This document shows positions 58,885 to 64,000 of a stretch of 64,000 nt of DNA, piece after piece (position 1 is the stretch's first letter; every line of letters begins with the position of its first letter). Source of the DNA: Exiguobacterium algae (GTDB taxonomy: Bacteria > Bacillota > Bacilli > Exiguobacteriales > Exiguobacteriaceae); NCBI RefSeq assembly GCF_018617875.1, contig NZ_JACSKZ010000001.1, positions 930,001 through 994,000 on the forward strand, in the 5' to 3' direction. The position numbers and the translations under genes were made by a program. Under the pieces are notes generated by a model that was given only the letters and a program-made list of their open reading frames with translations, ran no database searches and had not been told where the DNA came from.

Positions 58885-59028
58885 ATGAAACAACGAGGTT
58901 ATTTAGCCGTACCGGTCGCCGTCGTGTTCGCAGTCATCTTCGGTTTGACACTCGACAACTGGTGGCTCGGCGTCGGCATCGGACTTGCGATGTTTTTTGC
59001 GTTTCGCGGAACGAAGAAAAAAGCGTAA
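58885..59028 (+). CDS. Small two-helix membrane protein (47 residues)
   Basis: MKQRGYLAVPVAVVFAVIFG..., two hydrophobic segments (about 7-23 and 27-40) and a basic C-terminus GTKKKA. AAAGGGTG lies 6 bp before ATG 58885; an in-frame GTG at 58855 would add 10 residues but has no ribosome site. It is an independent small gene between the kinase terminator and the diguanylate cyclase. Function unknown. Confidence 0.6.
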   Translation: MKQRGYLAVPVAVVFAVIFGLTLDNWWLGVGIGLAMFFAFRGTKKKA

Positions 59029-59116
59029 TAAATCACTGTTTTTTGGCAATAATGAATTGACATTTTTTTGAAGCCTGATACCGTTAGAGTATAGTTCACT
59101 AAAAGGTTGTGAAAGC

Positions 59117-60205
59117 ATGACGGTTACCGCTTTACTCTTTAACGCTTGTATCGCATTTACCGGGTTTTACATCATCTCGAAAATCTATCATTCCGACCTG
59201 TTTTACTCAGCTGGCGCACGCGGAATGCTGAACGGTCTTCTGGCGGGAGGACTTGGGCTTTTTCTCATGTACAATGCAGTTGAAGTCAATACGACGATGC
59301 GGGTTGATTTACGTTACTTACCCCTCATTTTATTGGCGTTTTACGGAGAACGGCGTCCATTGATGTTGGCGACGTCGATCATCGCCAGCACACGCTTCTT
59401 GTTTGGCGTGAACAAGGAAGCCGCACTCGCCTTTGTCGCGACGTTCCTTCTCAGTCTCGGCATGGTATGGTTGCACCAACGCTTCAAAGAGAGGCTTTTC
59501 TTACAGAGCATCGTCTTGAATGTGTGGGCCCTTTTCGTCATCTCGGTTGTCGTCTGGATCAACATCGGTTGGAGTCCGATCTATGGCTCCCTCATGTTTC
59601 CGATGTGGACGGTCGGGCTCCTCGTCGGGACGCTCTCCAGTGTGTTGACACTCGATCTAGAACGTACGACACGACGGGCCATCGAATATAAACAATCGTC
59701 CGAGCGCGACCATTTGACCGGCCTGTTCAACCGCCGGGTCTGGGATCGCCGTACCGAGTCCCTCGAAGAGGAGAGCCGTACATATAACGTACTTGCTATC
59801 GATATCGATCATTTCAAGCATGTGAACGATACGTATGGACACGGGAACGGAGACCTTGTCCTCCAACAGTTCGCCGAGATTTTAAAGGCCGAGACGCGAG
59901 TCCATGACACGGTCGCACGCATCGGCGGCGAAGAGTTTGTCATCCTCATGTACGATTTGACACCGGACAAAGTTGATCAAGTCGCGAACCGGATTCGGGA
60001 ACGGATTGCGGCTGCCGTCTTCTTCTTGAACGATTTCCCGCCAATTCACATCACGGCTTCCGTCGGCGTCTCTCACGGCACCGCCCTTCCCATCAAACGG
60101 ATGGTCGATGTCGCGGACTCCGCATTATATCAAGCCAAACGAAATGGCCGAAACCGTGTCGTCATCTCTAAAGTCGACTCGCGTCCACTCGTGCCCTGTA
60201 CATAA
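59117..60205 (+). CDS. Diguanylate cyclase with 5TMR-LYT sensor
   Basis: A 362-residue protein. Five or six membrane helices in the first 180 residues of the 5TMR-LYT type (RGMLNGLLAGGLGLFLMYN, LRYLPLILLAFYGERRPLMLATSIIASTRFLFG), then a GGDEF domain: RDHLTGLFNRRVWD, VLAIDIDHFKHVNDTYGHGNGDLVLQQFAEIL, RIGGEEFVILM (intact GGEEF active site). No RxxD inhibitory site is seen just upstream of it. It makes cyclic-di-GMP in response to an unknown membrane signal. Second c-di-GMP enzyme of the window. Confidence 0.9.
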   Translation: MTVTALLFNACIAFTGFYIISKIYHSDLFYSAGARGMLNGLLAGGLGLFLMYNAVEVNTTMRVDLRYLPLILLAFYGERRPLMLATSIIASTRFLFGVNKEAALAFVATFLLSLGMVWLHQRFKERLFLQSIVLNVWALFVISVVVWINIGWSPIYGSLMFPMWTVGLLVGTLSSVLTLDLERTTRRAIEYKQSSERDHLTGLFNRRVWDRRTESLEEESRTYNVLAIDIDHFKHVNDTYGHGNGDLVLQQFAEILKAETRVHDTVARIGGEEFVILMYDLTPDKVDQVANRIRERIAAAVFFLNDFPPIHITASVGVSHGTALPIKRMVDVADSALYQAKRNGRNRVVISKVDSRPLVPCT

Positions 60206-60260
60206 TTGATCCCGCCAAGGCGCTGTCCTGGCGGGATTTGACGTATACGCTTCTATGGGC

Positions 60261-61352
60261 TCAATGAGTGAATTCAAGTAAATCGAATAGTCTCTGACGC
60301 GGGTTCTCCAGTCGTTCACCCTCCTCATCAAACCATGTCATGTGACACGCCAGGACATGACAACCGACTTTTTCCCCAATCGATAGTGGCCATTCCCCTG
60401 TCCATCTCGCCTTCCACTCATCCTCCCCGATTGGGAAGGTCAGGACGGTTTCAGCCCCAAAGATTTCAATCCGCTTGATTATCGCATAAAACGTCACTTC
60501 ATCACCGGCAGGTTGGATATGTTCCGGTCGAATCCCTAAAATGGCTTTTCGTTTTTCCGTTTTCGTGTTCATCGGAAAGAAACGACCATCTGTAGTCGTC
60601 CATCCCCGATTGTTCCGGGTGACAGCAGCCAGATTCATCGGTGGCGACCCTAACCAGGAAGCCACGACAATGTTCGACGGTCGATTATATATTTCTAACG
60701 GTTTTCCGACTTGTTGAATCTTCCCTTTGTTCAGAATCATCACCCGATCGGCCAACATCACTTCTTGTTCATTCTTCGTTGCATGAATCAAAGTGATCCC
60801 CTGCTGTCTCTGCCACTCCCGAATCTTGCGAAAGATACGCAATCGCTGTGACAAATCAACGCGCGTGAGTGGCTCATCCACTATAAAAATTGATGATTCA
60901 TTCATGAATAGTTTCGCCAACATGACACGTTGACGCTCCCCTGATGAAAGTTGCCCCACTCTTTTTTTAAGTAAATCCTCCTCAAGTTCAAGCAACTGCT
61001 TGACCTTTCGAAATCGATGCTGCCGTTCTCCCGCAAAAGCTTCCTCTTTGGATCTGCTCCCCATGAGATATCGCTGTACGCTGAAGAAGTGAGCGAGCGG
61101 TTCGATTCGATTCAGGATGGGCAAGGTCCGTTCTTTCGCACCCAGTCGGTTCGTCGCCACGCCATTCATGCGAATCACCCCACTCGACACAAGCTCCTTG
61201 CCAGCTATCAATTTCAGCAACGTACTTTTTCCCGCATTGGAAGGTCCTGTGACGACCACGTATTCCCCTGCCTCAATCGTACTGGTGAAATCACGAACGA
61301 CTTCCTCTTGCCGATACGATTTGGATACATGCTGTAATTGGAGGGAGGTCAT
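60261..61352 (-). CDS. Orphan ABC transporter ATPase, CUT1/MalK-like with TOBE-type C-terminus
   Basis: A 363-residue protein with an ABC domain (about 4-230) and an OB/TOBE-like C-terminal domain (AILGIRPEHIQPAGDEVTFYAIIKRIEIFGAETVLTF). The motifs deviate from consensus: Walker A GPSNAGKST (36-44) for GPSGxGKST, signature LSSGERQR for LSGGQRQR, Walker B IFIVDEPLTRVD; switch His in IHATKN. No permease or binding-protein gene is near; it may serve transporters encoded elsewhere, as MsmK-type ATPases do. Its ATG overlaps the stop of a 60-residue ORF (ATGA). Composition is more AT-rich than that of its neighbours. Confidence 0.82.
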   Translation of the reverse strand: MTSLQLQHVSKSYRQEEVVRDFTSTIEAGEYVVVTGPSNAGKSTLLKLIAGKELVSSGVIRMNGVATNRLGAKERTLPILNRIEPLAHFFSVQRYLMGSRSKEEAFAGERQHRFRKVKQLLELEEDLLKKRVGQLSSGERQRVMLAKLFMNESSIFIVDEPLTRVDLSQRLRIFRKIREWQRQQGITLIHATKNEQEVMLADRVMILNKGKIQQVGKPLEIYNRPSNIVVASWLGSPPMNLAAVTRNNRGWTTTDGRFFPMNTKTEKRKAILGIRPEHIQPAGDEVTFYAIIKRIEIFGAETVLTFPIGEDEWKARWTGEWPLSIGEKVGCHVLACHMTWFDEEGERLENPRQRLFDLLEFTH

Positions 61353-61531
61353 GTCTGCTTCTCAAACGAACATTCCCCCTGCGACACTTGGAAAGCGTCC
61401 GAGAACGTCGGGTCTGTAAGAATCGGTTGAACGATGACCTGATGCGCAATAATCGGGAAAGTCACAGGTTCAATTGAGAGACGCTCTTCCTGAAGGGATG
61501 TGGTGTTTTCGGTCTTGTTGTTCACGTTCAT
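61349..61531 (-). CDS. Small ORF coupled to the orphan ABC ATPase
   Basis: 60 residues starting MNVNNKTENTTSLQEE, no membrane helix, no family recognised. AAAGGATG lies just before the ATG (and at better spacing for the GTG two codons on). Its TGA overlaps the ABC ATPase ATG, and that gene has only a weak ribosome site of its own, so this ORF may serve to couple its translation. It could also be only a leader peptide. Confidence 0.45.
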   Translation of the reverse strand: MNVNNKTENTTSLQEERLSIEPVTFPIIAHQVIVQPILTDPTFSDAFQVSQGECSFEKQT

Positions 61532-61627
61532 TCATCCTTTCTGAAAAAAAAGGACCAACCGAAACGAGACGTCATCGACGTACGGGCTTCTGTTGATCAC
61601 TCAAAGGTTCTACACGATGATGTACGA

Positions 61628-61656
61628 TTGTGAGGGGGTCTCACACGTTCTATACT
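61628..61656 (+). promoter_or_regulatory. Strong promoter with palindrome in its spacer
   Basis: TTGTGA (61628-61633), 17-bp spacer, TATACT (61651-61656). TGTGAG-GGGGT-CTCACA (61629-61645) is a perfect 6-bp inverted repeat lying over the -35 and spacer, in operator position. It reads towards the methyltransferase with a leader of about 185 nt. Confidence 0.55.
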
Positions 61657-61712
61657 AAGGTTTATTTGTTAAATGACCATGAAGGAACAGATAAGTTTCG
61701 TAAATCCCACGT

Positions 61713-61737
61713 AAAAAACCGATTCATCGTGAATCGG
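61713..61737 (-). terminator. Minus-strand terminator hairpin upstream of the ABC ATPase unit
   Basis: Minus strand CCGATTCA-CGA-TGAATCGG followed by T6. No minus-strand gene ends here; it would stop antisense transcripts coming through the methyltransferase gene. Confidence 0.65.
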
Positions 61738-61847
61738 CCTTAGATTGAATAGTATTCGAATTCGTCAACATGAGCTGAAGCTCCGCTACTCCTTATGATG
61801 AAATATGCTACAATCAGTCTACTTCCATATTAAGAAAGGAGTTTGTC

Positions 61848-62474
61848 ATGCTCCCACAGGTTTTCAAGCAATGGATCGACAGTCAATATGAGCGCCCTCG
61901 CGGCATCGTCGGTACGTATATCGGAGAAAAAATGGTCCGTCAACATCGTATCGAGGTAGCGTGGACGCTCAATCAACTTTCCGTTCGGCCATCCTCCACC
62001 ATCCTTGAATTAGGGTGCGGAGCAGGAGACGCATTGGCCTCGAGCCTGCGAAAATGGCCGGACGTTCAAGTCATCGGTCTCGACCGTTCTCCGACCATGG
62101 TTGCTTCCGCAAAAAAACGAAACAACCGTGCGCTACAAGCTAAACGGGTAAACGTTCTGCAGGGTGAGTTTCAATCCATTCCGCTTCCAAACGCGTCAGT
62201 CGGTTGCATCTTCAGCGTCCATACCCTCTATTTTTGGCAGGACATCGGGCTGGTGTTAGCTGAAATCGATCGTGTGTTGAAACCGGGTGGAACATTTGTC
62301 ATCACGTATTGTGACGGTAAAGGGGATATCCACTGGGATGGGATTGAAACGTCGGTCCATGACCAGTTCATCCCTTCGGTTCAAAAAATGGGTTATCATG
62401 ATGTCTCCATCGAGCGTGGTCCCGATTCCCGTGACTATCATACAGCCGCAATTACCGGAAGAAAGCCCGACTGA
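61848..62474 (+). CDS. Class I SAM-dependent methyltransferase
   Basis: A 208-residue methyltransferase: motif I ILELGCGAGDALA (about 52-64), acidic motif II VIGLDRSPTMVASAKKRN, motif III region GEFQSIPLPNASVGCIFSVHTLYFWQD, and DRVLKPGGTFVITYCDGKG. Methyltransferase_11-type fold; acceptor unknown (lipid quinone, small molecule). AAGAAAGGAG precedes the ATG. Convergent with the small lipoprotein gene. Confidence 0.88.
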   Translation: MLPQVFKQWIDSQYERPRGIVGTYIGEKMVRQHRIEVAWTLNQLSVRPSSTILELGCGAGDALASSLRKWPDVQVIGLDRSPTMVASAKKRNNRALQAKRVNVLQGEFQSIPLPNASVGCIFSVHTLYFWQDIGLVLAEIDRVLKPGGTFVITYCDGKGDIHWDGIETSVHDQFIPSVQKMGYHDVSIERGPDSRDYHTAAITGRKPD

Positions 62475-62478
62475 GTCG

Positions 62479-62757
62479 TCACATCCGATTTTTCCGGGTC
62501 AATGCCAAGCCGCCAAATCCGCTGATGACCGCGATATAAAAGCCTAAATCATAAAACCAGCCCGTGTTATTCACTTCATAAATGCGATACGAGTCATTGA
62601 ATAATGCAAGGATAAGCGAAATCGGGGCAATCCATCCGTGCCAGATGCCCCAGAAGAATCCGGCCGGGTCCGACGTGTAGGTGCCGTCTCCGGGCACACA
62701 TCCACCGAGAGCGAACACCATGCCAATTAAGATTGTGATCAGTCCTATTTTTTTCAT
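62479..62757 (-). CDS. Small membrane lipoprotein, unknown function
   Basis: 92 residues: MKKIGLITILIGMVFALGGC with lipobox ALGGC (Cys20), a short DGTYTSDPAGFFWGIWHGWIAPISLI segment with a first membrane stretch (about 36-52) and a second helix near the C-terminus (about 66-84). The FFWGIWHGWIAPISLI motif recurs in short Firmicute membrane proteins of unknown role. GAGGAGG precedes the ATG. Divergent from the truncated GNAT gene. Confidence 0.75.
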   Translation of the reverse strand: MKKIGLITILIGMVFALGGCVPGDGTYTSDPAGFFWGIWHGWIAPISLILALFNDSYRIYEVNNTGWFYDLGFYIAVISGFGGLALTRKNRM

Positions 62758-62838
62758 GAATATCTCCTCCTCTTTTCTCTATTCCCTAATTTTGACTACA
62801 TATGATGAAAAAATGCGTTCATCCGATTGGAGAACCCG

Positions 62839-63063
62839 ATGATTAACCACACCATTCGTCGCTTCTATGTACATCCCGATCATCGACGGTCCGGTATCGG
62901 TCACACGCTCGTTTCTGCGATCATCGAGCAGACGAAGCCTTATTTTCTCCACCTCGTCCTCCATACTGATACGGCAAGGGATCACGCATTTTACGGAGCG
63001 ATTGGATTCTCACCTGCAACAGAATATCTAAATGCTACGCATTGCCTCACGTTTGAGGCGTAA
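62839..63063 (+). pseudogene. Truncated GNAT acetyltransferase (C-terminal half)
   Basis: 74 residues covering only the later part of a GNAT domain: IRRFYVHPDHRRSGIGHTLVSAIIEQ carries the acetyl-CoA motif A (RRSGIG) and HAFYGAIGFSPATEYL is motif B. The N-terminal strands and substrate-binding half, about 60-70 residues, are missing; only 80 bp separate it from the divergent lipoprotein gene, so they are not hidden in another frame. TTGGAGAACC gives ATG 62839 a fair ribosome site, so the remnant may still be translated. Confidence 0.55.
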
Positions 63064-63092
63064 AAAGGCGAAGGATTTTGTCTCCTTCGCCT
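63062..63092 (-). terminator. Bidirectional terminator of the C45-type hydrolase gene
   Basis: Minus strand GGCGAAGGA-GACAAAA-TCCTTCGCC then T5; it also closes the GNAT remnant. Confidence 0.8.
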
Positions 63093-63099
63093 GCTTCAA

Positions 63100-64000
63100 T
63101 CAGCGCCATAACTGTACCGAATTCGCAAACTCGATGTCCGTCTCGATTTCCCCGTCGAGGGTATCCAAGTCGAAATCCTTTCCGGCGAGCCATTCCTGAA
63201 ATTGAAAGACGATCGGTTCCCGGTCCCCACCGAGCGCAAACCATGTCTCGAGCGTCTCAGGGAAATAGGCAGCCGTATGAATCGTACCGGCCCAGCTTTT
63301 ATATAAATCGGAGAACACGCCTTTATCGGAATCGTTCATGAGCCGGAACGCACTCTCGGCATCTTGAATCAAATGATGGACCATCTTGATTTCCATCATC
63401 CGTCGTGTCGAGTCGTCGAGATGGTAACGATTCTCGTGCTGGAGAAGTTCGAAATGATTCGTACAAATAGTCGACTCCCGAACTTTGATGTCACGCGGTG
63501 TCGCTTCAATGACGCGCGTTTTTGACGAGCGATCGTGCACGACATACGTGAAGGAGCCGCGGTGCGGGATCTCTTTTAACAGGTCGACCGCCTCCTCGAC
63601 GTTCGCACACGTCTCGAGAATGAGACGGCCGATCATCTGACAGACGAATCCGTCCCCGGGACGACGGCGATTGATGAAGTTGTATCCCATTGTCAGTCCT
63701 TTTTCATTCATCCCATCCATGCGACCGGTCACGCGGGAAACCGGTCCAATCACCGCATACCCCTCGTCCGGCTGGAAGACGTTAAAGCGTCCGTCATAGG
63801 TCATCGGATGGTAATCATAGTTCCGGACGAGGAAGTTGTCCCCCGTCAAAATCGAGCAACCACTCACCGGATTATTGACCCGGAAATGTCCGAAGTGCAG
63901 GAGCGTCTCCTGGAGAGACAGCTTCAGTTCGTCTTGAAGACCGAGCAGCTCCTCCCAAATTTTCGGGGCAAACCGGTCGAACGCCTCTTTCGCCGCAGTC
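63100..64000 (-). CDS. C45-type Ntn hydrolase / linear amide hydrolase, partial
   Basis: The minus-strand frame is open to the right edge of the window, so the start is missing. The visible 299 residues include FDRFAPKIWEELLGLQDELK, then NPVSGCSILTGDNFLVRNYDYHP, in which the Cys (codon 63858-63856) is the expected N-terminal nucleophile, with the NYD metal/substrate motif, MNEKGLTMGYNFINRRRPGDGF, TYVVHDRSSKTRVIEA, and TNHF. It fits the acyl-CoA:6-APA acyltransferase (C45)/choloylglycine-hydrolase group of cytoplasmic amide hydrolases. An internal GTG start at 63867 would remove the upstream part, which is in frame and protein-like. Substrate unknown. Confidence 0.8.
   Translation of the reverse strand, partial: TAAKEAFDRFAPKIWEELLGLQDELKLSLQETLLHFGHFRVNNPVSGCSILTGDNFLVRNYDYHPMTYDGRFNVFQPDEGYAVIGPVSRVTGRMDGMNEKGLTMGYNFINRRRPGDGFVCQMIGRLILETCANVEEAVDLLKEIPHRGSFTYVVHDRSSKTRVIEATPRDIKVRESTICTNHFELLQHENRYHLDDSTRRMMEIKMVHHLIQDAESAFRLMNDSDKGVFSDLYKSWAGTIHTAAYFPETLETWFALGGDREPIVFQFQEWLAGKDFDLDTLDGEIETDIEFANSVQLWR

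Larger units (their letters stand above)
61532..61847. other. 316-bp intergenic region with promoter, palindrome and hairpin
   Basis: Between divergent small ORF/ABC ATPase and methyltransferase genes. It has a strong plus-strand promoter with an internal palindrome (61628-61656), a minus-strand terminator hairpin (61713-61737) and a TACAAT hexamer (61810-61815) close to the methyltransferase. No ORF with a ribosome site. Confidence 0.5.

Noticed and set aside
60209-60237. ATCCCGCCA/TGGCGGGAT hairpin after the diguanylate cyclase
   Set aside because: The stem is fine but the T-tract is only TTTG-like; weak terminator at best.
61629-61645. Resemblance of TGTGAG-N5-CTCACA to a CRP site
   Set aside because: The spacing between TGTGA and TCACA is 7, not 6, and cAMP-CRP control is not expected in this group; kept only as an unassigned palindrome.
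1-64000. CRISPR arrays, insertion sequences, prophage genes, tRNA or rRNA genes
   Set aside because: No regularly spaced repeats, no transposase or integrase-like ORF and no recognisable tRNA or rRNA sequence was found on reading either strand.

Overview
The window looks like a chromosomal segment of a low-complexity-genome member of the Bacillales, most like an Exiguobacterium of the higher-GC group. This is an inference from family content (YwqE/YwqD/YveK-type tyrosine phosphorylation module, LytR-CpsA-Psr proteins, YdcZ pairs, DUF6075, 5TMR-LYT GGDEF protein), strong GGAGG ribosome sites, frequent GTG/TTG starts and dense short operons. No rRNA, tRNA, CRISPR, phage or transposase gene is seen.

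Region 1 (1-13 kb, all minus strand) is an exopolysaccharide/capsule locus. A regulatory module (chain-length protein, CpsD-like kinase, CpsB-like phosphatase) is followed by galU, an EpsC/CapD-type dehydratase, a priming phosphoglycosyl transferase, a WbuB-like glycosyltransferase, capE-capF-capG for UDP-N-acetyl-L-fucosamine, two more glycosyltransferases and the start of a membrane protein cut by the window edge. Base composition becomes strikingly AT-rich towards the left edge, the usual sign of exchanged serotype genes. A promoter, a tandem 10-bp repeat and a terminator-like hairpin precede galU.

Region 2 (13-26 kb): an SH3-like membrane protein, galE, a GH13_18-like protein that has lost its catalytic residues, two LCP-family cell-wall polymer ligases around a YihY protein, a 6-phosphogluconate dehydrogenase, a possible PD-(D/E)XK protein, a flavodoxin-like reductase, an ATP-grasp protein and an FMN-dependent glutamate-synthase-like protein.

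Region 3 (26-34 kb) is gluconate catabolism: an RpiR-type regulator, an MHYT-PAS-GGDEF-EAL protein, and an operon of 6-phosphogluconate dehydrogenase, gluconate permease and gluconokinase. Three copies of the same 11-bp motif link rpiR and the operon.

Region 4 (34-40 kb) is a run of small regulator/target pairs: WYL regulator with a DHFR-like protein, Lrp with an MBL hydrolase, ArsR with a YdcZ transporter pair, TetR with an SDR. Several of these have clear inverted repeats in the promoters.

Region 5 (40-49 kb): a Fur-type siderophore ABC operon, a PaiB-like protein, a HAD/DUF2200/DUF1801/TVP38 run, a chemotaxis receptor and an NmrA-like reductase. Region 6 (49.7-57.5 kb) is a copper-resistance island: DUF305 protein, response regulator and kinase, BNR-repeat lipoprotein, CopB-type ATPase and multicopper oxidase, with matching direct-repeat boxes before two of its transcription units. 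Region 7 (57.6-64 kb): soluble histidine kinase, diguanylate cyclase, an unusual lone ABC ATPase coupled to a 60-residue ORF, a methyltransferase, a small lipoprotein, a truncated GNAT and the C-terminal part of a C45-type hydrolase running off the right edge.
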